Source of the DNA: Aquiluna sp.
GTDB taxonomy: Bacteria > Actinomycetota > Actinomycetes > Actinomycetales > Microbacteriaceae
Length of the DNA stretch: 64,000 bases
Assembly (NCBI GenBank): GCA_017854485.1
Contig: JAFMHN010000005.1
Location: 1-64,000 of the forward strand
Direction of reading: 5' to 3'
Shown in pieces: positions 18,833-28,933 of this stretch. The stretch's first letter is position 1, and every line of letters begins with the position of its first letter. The position numbers were made by a program, and so were the translations under genes. The notes under the pieces are model-generated. The model was not told where the DNA came from and did not search any database. It worked only from the letters and a program-made list of their open reading frames with translations.

Positions 18833-20350
18833 GTGAGATTCAAGGAACTGATTTGGCGAATACCGCTGGCAATTGTCGGCGGACTGGTTGCGCTTTACGC
18901 ATTTCCCACCGAATCAATCTGGATTCTGGCACCGCTGGTGCCAGCAATTATTCTGCTGGCAACACTTGGGCTTGGATTCTGGCAAGCAAGTTTTGTCGGG
19001 TTCATTGCTTCTCAAGCTTTTTACATCTCACATATCGAGTGGATAGCCCTCTACCTGGGGCCGGTGCCATTGATCGCCTTGAGCACTCTAATGTCTTTTT
19101 ACTTTGCCCTTGGCGTTGGTCTCACTGCCTGGGTCTACAAAAAATGGCGTCCCAAGAAACTCCAGCTCCTGACCTTTGCGCTAGCAAGCGCATCAATCTG
19201 GACCTTCCGCGAATTTCTGGCAAACAACTTTCCCTACGGAGGTTTTCCCTGGTCAAGACTTGCAATGACGCAGCCTGGAAGCTTCATGCACCAGTGGGTC
19301 TATCTGGGTGGCCTGTCGCTACTTAGCTTCATGATTGCCTTTTTTGGTTCGGTGCTGGCGCTCTGGTTTCTTCACAGGCGCGGCCGAAATGCCCTTTCTA
19401 AGCTCCCTGCCCTAGTCGCACTCGGGTCTGTAGTAGTAGTGCCGCTGATTATCCTGATAGTGAACAACCCAACCCCAGTTGGTCAAAAGACGATTGCAGC
19501 GGTTCAAGGAAATGCCAATGCCGGGCTATTTTCAAATCTAAGTCGAGGCACGATTCTCGATAATCACCTAAGCGCCTCGGAGCTGGTGTTTGAGTCACCG
19601 CTGAGTGGAGAAATTGACCTTCTGGTGTGGCCAGAGAATGCTTCCGATGTTGATCCGCTTCGAGATGAAGCCGCCGCCAAAAAGGTGGATGATTTAGCGG
19701 CACGAGTCGGTGCTCCGTTCGTATTTGGCACCATCACCAGTCGCGGCGGAGAAAGTTACAACTCAACGCTGTTGTGGCGGCCAGGCATTGGAGCCGTCGA
19801 CTACTATGACAAGACCCAGCCGGTCCCTTTTGCAGAGTACGTTCCAGACCGAGCTTTCTGGAGATTCTTCGCCCCGGAGTTGATTGATCTGGTGCCCCGC
19901 GGCTTCAGCTTCGGTGTTAGAGACGGAATTTATGAGGTGTCCGAGGATTTCGTAGCAGGTTCACTTATTTGCTTTGAGATTGCCGAAGATTCAATCCAGC
20001 GCGACCTGGTTGCTGGGGGAGCGCAACTGATTCTTTCGCAGACGAACAATGCTGATTTTGGTTACTCTGACGAAACCTTCCAGCAAGCAGGAATTGCGCA
20101 GCTTAGGGCCATCGAAACCGGTCGGGCAGTGGTAAACATTTCCACCGTTGGGCTCTCTGCGATTTACCTGCCAACCGGAGAAGTACTGAGCGAACTTGAG
20201 TGGTATCAACCGGGCGCCATGGTTGAACAAGTGCCACTGTTTGATCACACCACTCCAGCCATGGTTGTCGGAGCAGGTTTTGACTACCTAAATGGAGCGG
20301 TGGTCATCGGGCTCGTTGCCCTGTTCAGGATCAGGAAGACAAGACGTTGA
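18833..20350 (+). CDS. lnt: Apolipoprotein N-acyltransferase
   Basis: N-terminal TM helices; FPYGGFPWSRLA; VWPENASDVDP; nitrilase-like domain. Confidence 0.92.
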   Translation: MRFKELIWRIPLAIVGGLVALYAFPTESIWILAPLVPAIILLATLGLGFWQASFVGFIASQAFYISHIEWIALYLGPVPLIALSTLMSFYFALGVGLTAWVYKKWRPKKLQLLTFALASASIWTFREFLANNFPYGGFPWSRLAMTQPGSFMHQWVYLGGLSLLSFMIAFFGSVLALWFLHRRGRNALSKLPALVALGSVVVVPLIILIVNNPTPVGQKTIAAVQGNANAGLFSNLSRGTILDNHLSASELVFESPLSGEIDLLVWPENASDVDPLRDEAAAKKVDDLAARVGAPFVFGTITSRGGESYNSTLLWRPGIGAVDYYDKTQPVPFAEYVPDRAFWRFFAPELIDLVPRGFSFGVRDGIYEVSEDFVAGSLICFEIAEDSIQRDLVAGGAQLILSQTNNADFGYSDETFQQAGIAQLRAIETGRAVVNISTVGLSAIYLPTGEVLSELEWYQPGAMVEQVPLFDHTTPAMVVGAGFDYLNGAVVIGLVALFRIRKTRR

Positions 20351-21045
20351 GAGTCTGTGTGCTGATGCCCACCTACAACGAAATGGGTCCGCTAACACAG
20401 ACCGTTGAGGCCGTGGTTCAAGTTGCCCCAAACCTAGATATATTGATTATCGATGACAATTCGCCCGATGGAACCGGGAACCTCGCGGACCTGCTTGCCA
20501 ATAAGCATCCGCAGCTGCGTGTCCTGCATCGCCAAGTGAAGCAGGGCCTTGGCAGGGCCTACATAGCCGGCTTTGAATGGGCTATTGAGAACGGTTATGA
20601 CTACATTGTGCAGATGGATGCCGACGGTAGTCATCGGCCTGATGATCTGCAGCTTGTGGTGGGAGCCGCAGCGGAGAACCGCCTGGTAATTGGGTCGCGC
20701 TGGGTCCCCGAGGGCGCGGTGCTGAATTGGCCTTGGTATAGGCAGTGGATCTCTCGCGCCGGAAATCTATATGCGAGATTGACTCTCAGAAGCCACGTAA
20801 AAGACATTACAGCTGGCTTTCGCTGCTATCCGGTTAGCTTCCTAACCGGTCTCGAGCTAGAACAGGTTCGAGCGCAAGGCTATGGATTTCAAATTGAGAT
20901 GACAAAGCTTGCCCAAGACAGTGGGGTAGTGGTGGAAGAAGTGCCCATTACATTCGTAGAGCGAGAATCAGGGGTCAGCAAGATGACCTACAAAATTATC
21001 TTTGAGGCATTTTGGCTCTGCACAAAATGGGCGTTTAGGCGCTGA
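20347..21045 (+). CDS. ppm: Polyprenol monophosphomannose synthase (GT2)
   Basis: VLMPTYNE, IIDDNSPDGTG, QMDADGSHRPDDL, GSRWVPEGAVLNWPWYR. Confidence 0.92.
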   Translation: MRVCVLMPTYNEMGPLTQTVEAVVQVAPNLDILIIDDNSPDGTGNLADLLANKHPQLRVLHRQVKQGLGRAYIAGFEWAIENGYDYIVQMDADGSHRPDDLQLVVGAAAENRLVIGSRWVPEGAVLNWPWYRQWISRAGNLYARLTLRSHVKDITAGFRCYPVSFLTGLELEQVRAQGYGFQIEMTKLAQDSGVVVEEVPITFVERESGVSKMTYKIIFEAFWLCTKWAFRR

Positions 21046-21394
21046 GTTGGCCTTCGGAGCGACGCCTTCTCATGCTGGTTAGCATCTCCTGGAGCAGCTC
21101 TTCAAGTTCCTCTTCGGTTCTGCGTTCCTTCACCATGTCATAGTGAGATCGAACGCCGTCTTCTTCTTCCTGTTCGCGCACCATGATCTCGCCATCAACC
21201 ATGCGAGTCGCTAGCGCCTGACACTGTTGGCACTGCCAGAGTTCAGGAAGTTCAACATTCTCAGCGAAGAACAAGTTGAACTGGTGCTGATTTGGGCAAC
21301 GGAAGCTGACCAGTTGCCTGGCAGACAGCTCAATTCCAACATCGCTTTCAAGAGACTGGGACCCCAGTCGCATTCCGCGCATCGATTCTGACAT
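21035..21394 (-). CDS. rbpA: RNA polymerase-binding protein RbpA
   Basis: MRGMRLGSQSLESDVGIELSARQLVSFRCPNQHQFNLFFAENVELPELWQCQQC. Confidence 0.94.
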   Translation of the reverse strand: MSESMRGMRLGSQSLESDVGIELSARQLVSFRCPNQHQFNLFFAENVELPELWQCQQCQALATRMVDGEIMVREQEEEDGVRSHYDMVKERRTEEELEELLQEMLTSMRRRRSEGQLSA

Positions 21395-21398
21395 TTAT

Positions 21399-21452
21399 TC
21401 CTCCGTTGGAGGGGTTCAACCCTGGAGCAGGGAACTAATTCCCCCTAGCGGG
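21399..21452 (-). promoter_or_regulatory. rbpA leader with chained short inverted repeats; SD lies in a hairpin
   Basis: CCTCC-AAC-GGAGG directly before AATAAATG, plus GGGTT/AACCC, CCCTG/CAGGG, GGGAA/TTCCC. Confidence 0.5.
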
Positions 21453-21467
21453 TTTCTCACAGCTTGG

Positions 21468-22223
21468 TCACAGAATGGAACTTAGATCGGTCCTGTCGGT
21501 GACAATCCCGCTGGCTCCAATTGCAAGCAGCTCTCTCATTTGAGGCTGGTCATTCACGGTCCAAAAATGAACCTCAACATCATGCTTGGCCATCGCTTGG
21601 ATGAACCCTTTATCTCGAAAAGTTATTGATCCGTAGCGCAGCGGGAGTTGCAGGGCATCGATGTCCTTGGTCAGTGATTTCAGGCCGAGTCCACCAAAGA
21701 ATCTGTAGGAAGACCAAATTTGGAGAACATTTGCCATTGAGCCGCTAGTTGCGACCGGCTTTGACAAAGCTGACAGAGCGGCAGTGCGTCTGCGATTGGA
21801 AAAACTCGAAACCAGCACACGATCATGGGCGCGAGTTTCTTCGATTGCCCGCACAGTGGGCAGGATTGCGTTTTTTGCCTTGATGTCGATATTTAGCTTG
21901 GCACCATCAAGCTCCACCAAAACTTCTCTAAGCGAAGGTATTTTGCCGCCGTTTTCAAGGCTTACTTCCTGAATTTCAGCAAATGTAAGCTCAGAGACCT
22001 TTGCGTCTATTTGGCACAGCCGCTTCAGGTCAGTGTCGTGAAATAGCACCGCCACTTGGTCAGCGGTTGCTTGAGCGTCGGTTTCAATAAAACCAGCACC
22101 AAGGGCCAGTGCTGCGCGAAAGGCCTCGATTGTGTTCTCATCCAAACTGGCCTCATTGAAGCTGAATCCTCGATGGGCAAAAACCCGCGGTTTGGGGGAG
22201 GAAAAGTAGTCTGTTTTGGCCAC
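21468..22223 (-). CDS. Glycerophosphodiester phosphodiesterase
   Basis: FAHRGFSFNEASLDENTIEAFRAAL ... ETDAQATADQVAVLFHD. Confidence 0.92.
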   Translation of the reverse strand: MAKTDYFSSPKPRVFAHRGFSFNEASLDENTIEAFRAALALGAGFIETDAQATADQVAVLFHDTDLKRLCQIDAKVSELTFAEIQEVSLENGGKIPSLREVLVELDGAKLNIDIKAKNAILPTVRAIEETRAHDRVLVSSFSNRRRTAALSALSKPVATSGSMANVLQIWSSYRFFGGLGLKSLTKDIDALQLPLRYGSITFRDKGFIQAMAKHDVEVHFWTVNDQPQMRELLAIGASGIVTDRTDLSSIL

Positions 22224-22243
22224 GTAATCCTCCTCGAATGCTC

Positions 22244-22249
22244 TACTGT
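22244..22249 (+). promoter_or_regulatory. Predicted -10 (TACTGT) of leaderless promoter
   Basis: TACTGT-N6-GTG(22256). Confidence 0.4.
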
Positions 22250-22255
22250 TGGCTC

Positions 22256-22861
22256 GTGGTCAAGTCTAGGTTCATCTATCGCTTTCTTAAGCTGAATTTT
22301 GGTCTGGCCATTTACGGCGCCGGACTGGGAATGATGGTTCATGCCGGAATTGGCATCCCGCCCTGGGATGTTTTAGCTCAGGGGCTTTCCCTGCAAACCA
22401 GCCTTAGTTTTGGGCAGGCAACAATTGCCGTGAGCCTGATTGTGATGCTGTTTTGGATTCCACTGCGGGTTAGACCAGGTATTGGCTCGGTGTTGAACGC
22501 GATCCTGGTTGGACTGTTCGCCGACATCACAATGCCACTGCTGCCAGATTTTGACCTTTACTGGCAAAATTTGCTGCTGTTTATCGGCGGACTCCTGGTA
22601 ATTTCCTTTGCCACCGGACTCTATATCTCCTGCGGTTTCGGTAAAGGACCGCGAGACGGTCTGATGATGGGGCTGGCGCAAAAGTTCAATCAACCATTCT
22701 GGATAACCAGAACCAGCGTTGAAATCATCGTTGTGACAATTGGCTTCCTGCTTGGCGGACAAGTACGTGAGGGAACCCTGATTTTTGCACTATCAATTGG
22801 GTATTTGAACCAGCTGGCGATGCGGTTGTTCGGTTTAGCTGACAAATCAGGTCGGGTCTAG
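22256..22861 (+). CDS. YczE/YitT-like integral membrane protein
   Basis: GLGMMVHAGIGIPPWDVLAQGLS ... GFGKGPRDGLMMGLAQ; start moved to in-frame GTG 22256. Confidence 0.82.
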   Translation: MVKSRFIYRFLKLNFGLAIYGAGLGMMVHAGIGIPPWDVLAQGLSLQTSLSFGQATIAVSLIVMLFWIPLRVRPGIGSVLNAILVGLFADITMPLLPDFDLYWQNLLLFIGGLLVISFATGLYISCGFGKGPRDGLMMGLAQKFNQPFWITRTSVEIIVVTIGFLLGGQVREGTLIFALSIGYLNQLAMRLFGLADKSGRV

Positions 22862-22967
22862 GGACCAGTGGCCTGAAGGCCACACAGGAGAATGCACACA
22901 ACGCCGATAATAAACATTATGTCAAGTAATAGGAATCCGGATCTCCCCGGCCCTGTGGTTCTTTGGC

Positions 22968-24032
22968 TTAGATGGTTTGGGTAAGAAGCGACCAGTGTTT
23001 GATTTTCGCTAACGCCGCACCAGAAGTCAGCGCCGTCTGCGCCTTAGCAAACGCAACGCTGAGTCGCTGATTGATTTCTGTTTCAGACGCCTTTGAGTCC
23101 TTTGCCAGGTCATAAGCAGTAATCCCCACGGCGGCATTTAGGCAGACAATGTCCGAGATCGCCTTGGAATTTTGAAACTCCTCTCCCGAAAACAACTTTT
23201 TGGCAATTTGAGCGTTGTGGCGGGCATCGCCACCGAGCAACTGTTCAACTGAGGCCCGTTCGATGCCGATCTCTCTGGCATCAAAGTCCAGAGTGGCTAT
23301 TTTGCCCTCAGAAACCTGCCAAATGGCATTATCGGAGGTTGTGCTGAGTTCATCCAAGCCGTCATTCGACCTAAAAACAATTGCGGTCCTGCCTCTGGTT
23401 GCCAACTCAGCAGCCATCAACGGTGCGATTTCGGCATCAGCTACCCCTAGTGCCGTAGCAATTGGTTGCGCCGGGTTAGCCAAAGGACCTAAGAAGTTGA
23501 AGGTGGTTGGCACGCCAAGTTCTTTCCTGGCAGGCGCCACGTGACGCATGGCTGGATGAAATACTGGGGCAAAGAAGAATGTGATCCCCTCTTTTGCAAA
23601 GACCTTCGCCACCTGGTCTGGCGAAAGGTCCAATCTAATGCCCAGCTCCTCAAGCATTTCTGACGATCCAGTTTTCCCGGACGCACTCCGGGATCCATGC
23701 TTCAAAACAGGCACACCTGCAGCTGCGGCAACAATCGATGCCATCGAACTGATGTTCACGGTTCCGACCAGGTCTCCCCCGGTGCCAACGATATCTAGCG
23801 CATCGCTACCGGTTTCAAGCTTGACTGCGTTGTCCAGCATCACATTTACGAGCCCAGTGAGCTCCTGGACCGTCTCGCGCTTTGTGCGCAACGCCATCAT
23901 AAAGGCGCCCATTTGAGCCAATGAGGCACCACCATTCATCATTTCGTTCATTGCCCAAGTGGCTTGCCCCTGAGTGAGATTCTGCCCCGCGACAAGGACC
24001 GAAAGCACTTGAGGCCAACTGAAATTTGTCAT
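22968..24032 (-). CDS. trpD: Anthranilate phosphoribosyltransferase
   Basis: [52 protein letters not shown]. Confidence 0.96.
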   Translation of the reverse strand: MTNFSWPQVLSVLVAGQNLTQGQATWAMNEMMNGGASLAQMGAFMMALRTKRETVQELTGLVNVMLDNAVKLETGSDALDIVGTGGDLVGTVNISSMASIVAAAAGVPVLKHGSRSASGKTGSSEMLEELGIRLDLSPDQVAKVFAKEGITFFFAPVFHPAMRHVAPARKELGVPTTFNFLGPLANPAQPIATALGVADAEIAPLMAAELATRGRTAIVFRSNDGLDELSTTSDNAIWQVSEGKIATLDFDAREIGIERASVEQLLGGDARHNAQIAKKLFSGEEFQNSKAISDIVCLNAAVGITAYDLAKDSKASETEINQRLSVAFAKAQTALTSGAALAKIKHWSLLTQTI

Positions 24033-24038
24033 CCGATG

Positions 24039-24044
24039 AGTCTA
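24039..24044 (-). promoter_or_regulatory. Predicted -10 (TAGACT) of leaderless trpD promoter
   Basis: TAGACT-N6-ATG(24032). Confidence 0.6.
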
Positions 24045-24123
24045 GTCAGCCCAAAGAGCCACCGACTCGGAAAAAAGTTGGCAAACCTTGGGGTTTTTGG
24101 GACCCTGAACCAACTCGGTCGGG

Positions 24124-24129
24124 TAAACT
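24124..24129 (+). promoter_or_regulatory. Predicted -10 (TAAACT) of leaderless ctaE promoter
   Basis: TAAACT-N7-ATG(24137). Confidence 0.6.
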
Positions 24130-24136
24130 TAGGCTC

Positions 24137-24760
24137 ATGACTGCTACCTCTACCCCTATGCCCCCGATGGCAATTAATAGGCCGAATTCAACCTCGGTGG
24201 GAACAATCGTTTGGCTAGGTAGCGAGGTTATGTTCTTCGCTGGCCTTTTCGCAATGTACTTCAGCCTCAGGGCGGGAGCCCCGGACCTTTGGGCCAATGA
24301 CACTCAGATTCTGAACGTCCCGTTTGCTCTGATTAACACCCTGATTTTGGTTGCCAGCTCGTTTACGGCTCAGTTCGGTGTGTTCGCTGCCGAGCGACTA
24401 CAGCCTCGCAGGACCGGCAACTCCCCTGCCAAGTGGGGAATGGTTGAGTGGTTCTTCCTAACCTACGTAATGGGCGCAATCTTCGTAGCGGGTCAGGTTT
24501 GGGAGTACGCGACGCTGGTTTCGGAGGGTGTGACACTTAGCTCCAACTCCTATGGGTCCGCCTTCTACATCACCACTGGCTTTCACGCCCTACACGTAAC
24601 GGGCGGACTGATTGCATTCATGTTGATCATTGGCCGCGCCTACGCAGCCAAGAACTTTGGCCACAAGGAAGCGACCAGCGCAATCGTCGTTTCTTACTAC
24701 TGGCACTTCGTTGACGTCGTTTGGATCGGCCTCTTCGTCGTTGTCTACATCCTGAAATAG
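24137..24760 (+). CDS. ctaE: Cytochrome c oxidase subunit III
   Basis: [32 protein letters not shown] ... [15 protein letters not shown]. Confidence 0.94.
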   Translation: MTATSTPMPPMAINRPNSTSVGTIVWLGSEVMFFAGLFAMYFSLRAGAPDLWANDTQILNVPFALINTLILVASSFTAQFGVFAAERLQPRRTGNSPAKWGMVEWFFLTYVMGAIFVAGQVWEYATLVSEGVTLSSNSYGSAFYITTGFHALHVTGGLIAFMLIIGRAYAAKNFGHKEATSAIVVSYYWHFVDVVWIGLFVVVYILK

Positions 24761-24766
24761 CAAATA

Positions 24767-25555
24767 ATGGAGAATCAGTTGAACTCAGCTAAACCAATGC
24801 GCCGCAGACCATGGGCCGCAGGCCTGGTCGTCTTTTTTGGACTAGTCCTATCAGGTGGTGGTTACGCAGCAGCTACGAACGTGGTGCAGTCAGACATCGG
24901 CTCAGCTGAGCAAATCGACGAGGGCCGCAAGCTGTTTTTGGCCAACTGTGCTTCTTGTCACGGCACCAACGGTGAAGGCGCCATTGGTGGCCCGAGCCTG
25001 ATTGGCGTTGGCGCAGCATCAGTAGATTTCCAGGTTGGAACCGGTCGTATGCCTGGCCAGGCTTCTGGCCCACAGCTTTACAAGAAGCCAGTCCAGTTCA
25101 CGGACGAGCAGATTGCGGCTATGGCTGCCTACGTTGCTTCACTGGCGCCTGGACCGGCTATCCCGGATGAGGAATATCTAAGAGGAGATGGTGACCCAAC
25201 TCACGGTGGCGAGCTGTTCCGCATCAACTGTGCAATGTGCCACAACGCTGTGGGTGCCGGAGGAGCGCTTACCGAGGGAAAGTTTGCCCCTTCATTGGCT
25301 GGCGTTAGCGCCAAGCACACCTACGAGGCTATGGTCACAGGCCCACAGAATATGCCGGTATTCAACGACACAAACCTCACTCCTGAGGACAAGAAGGACA
25401 TCATCACCTACCTGAAGTACGTTGAGGACAATGATTCCGTGGGCGGATTTGAACTTGGTTCAATCGGTCCGGTAGCCGAGGGATTATTTACCTGGATCTT
25501 CGGGTTAGGTTTCATCATCGCCATCACCGTATGGCTCGGGGCAAAGTCGAATTAG
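24767..25555 (+). CDS. qcrC: Diheme cytochrome c subunit of bcc complex
   Basis: Two CXXCH sites (CASCH, CAMCH), C-terminal TM helix. Confidence 0.94.
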   Translation: MENQLNSAKPMRRRPWAAGLVVFFGLVLSGGGYAAATNVVQSDIGSAEQIDEGRKLFLANCASCHGTNGEGAIGGPSLIGVGAASVDFQVGTGRMPGQASGPQLYKKPVQFTDEQIAAMAAYVASLAPGPAIPDEEYLRGDGDPTHGGELFRINCAMCHNAVGAGGALTEGKFAPSLAGVSAKHTYEAMVTGPQNMPVFNDTNLTPEDKKDIITYLKYVEDNDSVGGFELGSIGPVAEGLFTWIFGLGFIIAITVWLGAKSN

Positions 25556-25564
25556 GAAATAGCA

Positions 25565-26584
25565 ATGAGTGAACTAGAAAAGCGCTACTCCCCTGGCTTG
25601 GCCGCGCAAACCAAGAGGCCAATCGAAGATCCGGGTATCGAGCCACACCGGGTCCGCATGACCGACAAGAGCGAAAAGCACGCTCGCACTGCCGAAAGGC
25701 AGATTGCAGCGATGTTCGGCGTCAGTGTCATCGGTGCGATCATTGCCATCTGGGGCTTCTTTGCGTTCCCGATTGTCGATGGCGACCTATCTGCAACCAG
25801 AAACAACTCACTTTGGATGGGCCTAGGTATGGCCCTATCGATGCTTGGAATCGGCTTCGGAGCCGTGCACTGGGCAAAAACACTGATGCCTGACAACGAG
25901 GTTTCTGAACTGAGGCACCAAGCCCGCTCATCCGAGGAAACTCGTGCGCAGGCGCTTGAGGTTGTGAAGCTTGCCGATGGTGAATCTGGTTTTACTCGCA
26001 GGAAACTGATTCGTCGCACGATGTACGGAGCACTTGCATTCTTCCCAATCCCAGGAATCATCATTTTTGGTGACCTTGGGCCAGTTGTAGGTGACAGTCT
26101 TCGCCACACCATGTGGAAGTCAGGCACCAGGCTTGCTAAGGATCCAACTGGTATTCCAATCAAGGCTTCTGATGTCACAATCGGCTCTGTTTTCCACGTG
26201 ATCCCTGAAGGCCTGGAAGACCTCGAGGAGCACAAACTAGAGGAGAAGGCTAAGGCAGCAGTGCTGCTAGTGCGCGTGAACCCTGAAGATCTAAATGAAG
26301 ATCCTGCCAAGGCAGACTGGAGCTACCAGGGGATCGTTGCTTACTCAAAGATTTGCACCCACGTTGGATGCCCTGTTGCCCTCTACGAGCAGCACACCCA
26401 CCACCTACTTTGCCCTTGCCACCAGTCAACATTCGACTTGGCAAACCACTGTGAGGTTGTATTCGGACCTGCTTCCAGGCCGCTTCCACAACTTCCGATC
26501 ACCGTTGACGCAGAGGGCTACCTAGTAGCTCAGAGCGACTTCTTAGAGCCTGTAGGACCATCATTCTGGGACATGAGGAAATAA
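25565..26584 (+). CDS. qcrA: Rieske iron-sulfur subunit of bcc complex
   Basis: CTHVGCP ... CPCHQS Rieske motifs, N-terminal TM helices. Confidence 0.95.
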   Translation: MSELEKRYSPGLAAQTKRPIEDPGIEPHRVRMTDKSEKHARTAERQIAAMFGVSVIGAIIAIWGFFAFPIVDGDLSATRNNSLWMGLGMALSMLGIGFGAVHWAKTLMPDNEVSELRHQARSSEETRAQALEVVKLADGESGFTRRKLIRRTMYGALAFFPIPGIIIFGDLGPVVGDSLRHTMWKSGTRLAKDPTGIPIKASDVTIGSVFHVIPEGLEDLEEHKLEEKAKAAVLLVRVNPEDLNEDPAKADWSYQGIVAYSKICTHVGCPVALYEQHTHHLLCPCHQSTFDLANHCEVVFGPASRPLPQLPITVDAEGYLVAQSDFLEPVGPSFWDMRK

Positions 26585-28233
26585 TGACAAACACAACTGA
26601 GCAAAAGCAGGGTTTTGTTGGCGGCACCGCGAATTACCTTGACGAACGTCTAGGTCTTGGCGCAGTAGTCAAGGGCTTTGGAAGAAAGATCTTCCCTGAT
26701 CACTGGAGCTTCATGCTCGGTGAAGTTGCCATGTACAGCTTTGTCATTTTGGTCCTTTCCGGAACCTTCCTGACTTTCTTCTACCAGCCATCAATGGCTG
26801 AGGTTCACTATGACGGCAGCTACGCACCTCTAAAGGGTGCGCAGATGTCAATTGCCTACGCCTCGAGCTTGGACATCAGCTTCGACATCCGTGGCGGCCT
26901 AATCATGCGTCAGGTGCACCACTGGGCTGCCCTCTTGTTTGTAGCTGCAGCCGGCCTTCACATGTTGCGCGTGTTCTTCACCGGTGCTTTCCGCAAGCCT
27001 CGTGAGCTGAACTGGGTTGTCGGATTCCTGCTGTTCCTTATGGGAATGGCAGCTGGCTTTACCGGCTACTCACTTCCAGACGACCTTCTTTCTGGAAACG
27101 GTCTTCGAATCATCGATGGCATGATCAAGGGAATCCCGGTTATTGGACCGGCTGTTAGCTCTGGCTTCTTCGGCGGCGAGTTCCCGGGCACTGAAGTTGT
27201 TGCAAGGCTCTACAGCCTCCACATCATGATTGTCCCGGCACTGATCATCGTTCTAATGGGTGTCCACCTGATGATGGTTGTTATTCACAAGCACACCCAC
27301 TACTCAGGCCCTGGTCGTCGGGACGACAACGTTGTTGGCTACCCACTGATGCCTGTTTATGTTGCTAAGGCGGGTGGATTCTTCTTCCTAGTATTCGGAG
27401 TGATTGCTGCCATTGCCGCGACCTTCACTATCAACCCGATCTGGAACTACGGACCCTATGACCCATCCCCTGTTTCCGCAGGAACTCAGCCTGACTGGTA
27501 CATCGGATGGCTCGATGGCGCGCTACGCCTAGCTCCATCTGGTTGGGATGTCGTAATCGCAGGATTCGTGATTCCGATGGGTGTCATGGTTCCGCTGGTA
27601 GTTTCACTGGTCTTCTTGGCCCTTGTTGCCGCCTACCCGTTCATCGAGAACTGGGTGACCAAGGACAAGCGTGAGCACCACGTTCTAGACCGCCCAAGAA
27701 ATGCACCAACTCGCACCGCAATCGGTGCAGCTGGCGTGACCTTCTACGGCGTACTCTGGGCCGGTGCATCTACGGACTTGATCGCCACCAACTTCCAGAT
27801 GTCACTGAACCAGGTTCTGACAGCCATGCAGATTCTTCTGATTCTCGGGCCAGTCATTGCCTACTGGGTAACAAAGCGTGCCTGTCTGTCACTTCAGCGC
27901 AAGGACCGCGAGATGGTGCTTCACGGCCGCGAAACCGGTCGAGTTGTTCGCTTGCCTCATGGTGAATACATCGAGGTCCATGAGCCAGTAGACAAGTACG
28001 AATTGTGGAAGCTGGTTGACTTCAAGGAGTACGAACCGGTTCTTCCAAGGCCTGACGCTCGCGGAAAGATCACAGTTGGCAACAGACTGCGCTCCGCTGT
28101 CTCACGCCTTTACTTCGAGGACCGCATCGCGCCGGTGTCCAAGGCTGAGTATGAACTTGCACACGCCGATCACGCTCCAGCGATCGAGGACAAGCCAAAG
28201 TCAAAGCGGAAGCAAAAGGCTCTGACCAAGTAA
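26584..28233 (+). CDS. qcrB: Cytochrome b subunit of bcc complex
   Basis: QVHHWAALLFVAAAGLHMLRVFFTGAFRKPRELNW; 549 aa. Confidence 0.95.
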   Translation: MTNTTEQKQGFVGGTANYLDERLGLGAVVKGFGRKIFPDHWSFMLGEVAMYSFVILVLSGTFLTFFYQPSMAEVHYDGSYAPLKGAQMSIAYASSLDISFDIRGGLIMRQVHHWAALLFVAAAGLHMLRVFFTGAFRKPRELNWVVGFLLFLMGMAAGFTGYSLPDDLLSGNGLRIIDGMIKGIPVIGPAVSSGFFGGEFPGTEVVARLYSLHIMIVPALIIVLMGVHLMMVVIHKHTHYSGPGRRDDNVVGYPLMPVYVAKAGGFFFLVFGVIAAIAATFTINPIWNYGPYDPSPVSAGTQPDWYIGWLDGALRLAPSGWDVVIAGFVIPMGVMVPLVVSLVFLALVAAYPFIENWVTKDKREHHVLDRPRNAPTRTAIGAAGVTFYGVLWAGASTDLIATNFQMSLNQVLTAMQILLILGPVIAYWVTKRACLSLQRKDREMVLHGRETGRVVRLPHGEYIEVHEPVDKYELWKLVDFKEYEPVLPRPDARGKITVGNRLRSAVSRLYFEDRIAPVSKAEYELAHADHAPAIEDKPKSKRKQKALTK

Positions 28234-28250
28234 TTTATTAGAGAAGTTAG

Positions 28251-28290
28251 AAACCGGCCTGCGAGAAGTTTTCTCGGGCCGGTTTTCTAT
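28251..28290 (+). terminator. Rho-independent terminator of ctaE-qcrCAB
   Basis: AAACCGGCC(t gc)GAGAA-gtt-TTCTCGGGCCGGTTTTCTATTTGT. Confidence 0.8.
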
Positions 28291-28375
28291 TTGTAGCGCT
28301 TTGTGTGCTCCAAGGATTTTCTCGAGCTGATCAATTGGATATTTACCACAGGGGTTACAGATGCTGCTTGCAGTG

Positions 28376-28933
28376 CTAGCTGATCTGCGCGAGCTGTTCC
28401 GAGGTGGTTAGGACGCGGGCAAACTCTCCATCAAGGTTTGCTGCCGTCATCCTCATTACCTCGGCTCCTGGAATAACTGAGCCATCCTTGGTCACCAGGT
28501 CAAATGCATCTGTGGCATCAATTACGAAGTTTGTCTGAAACCCCAGGTTTCCGGCCATGCGCGCCGTTGTCTCACAGCAAAAGTTAGTGGTTATTCCGCA
28601 GATCACGAGCTCGCGGTGGTTGTGACGATCGAGTAAGAGCCTTAGATCTGGTGTCCCGTAAAAGGCTGAATTCACGCTTTTCTGGATTACTGGGTGGCCC
28701 TTGTCATGAAGGAAGTCAACAAGCCTGTTTCCGCCGTTTCCAGGAAACAGCGGTGAATCTGGATCCTTGGAATTGTGCTTGACTACCACAATTGGCAGGT
28801 CCTTTTCTCGCCATGCTTCAACCAGGGCCTTGATGTTTTCCAGAGCCTTAGGGTTAGCACCACTCCCCCAATAATCAGAGTCGGAAAAGCCCTCCTGGGT
28901 GTCTATGACAAGCAGTACTGGGGTTTTACTCAT
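28376..28933 (-). CDS. Isochorismatase/nicotinamidase-like cysteine hydrolase
   Basis: VLLVIDTQEGFSD ... VICGITTNFCCETTARMAGNLGF. Confidence 0.9.
   Translation of the reverse strand: MSKTPVLLVIDTQEGFSDSDYWGSGANPKALENIKALVEAWREKDLPIVVVKHNSKDPDSPLFPGNGGNRLVDFLHDKGHPVIQKSVNSAFYGTPDLRLLLDRHNHRELVICGITTNFCCETTARMAGNLGFQTNFVIDATDAFDLVTKDGSVIPGAEVMRMTAANLDGEFARVLTTSEQLAQIS

Noticed and set aside
24026-24136. 37-aa N-terminal extension of ctaE ([13 protein letters not shown]...)
   Set aside because: Overlaps the divergent trpD start; conserved subunit III start and TAAACT-N7-ATG fit ATG 24137 better
25585-26310. 241-aa antisense ORF opposite qcrA
   Set aside because: Lies entirely within the confident Rieske gene; composition is Ser/Arg-rich shadow translation with no family motif
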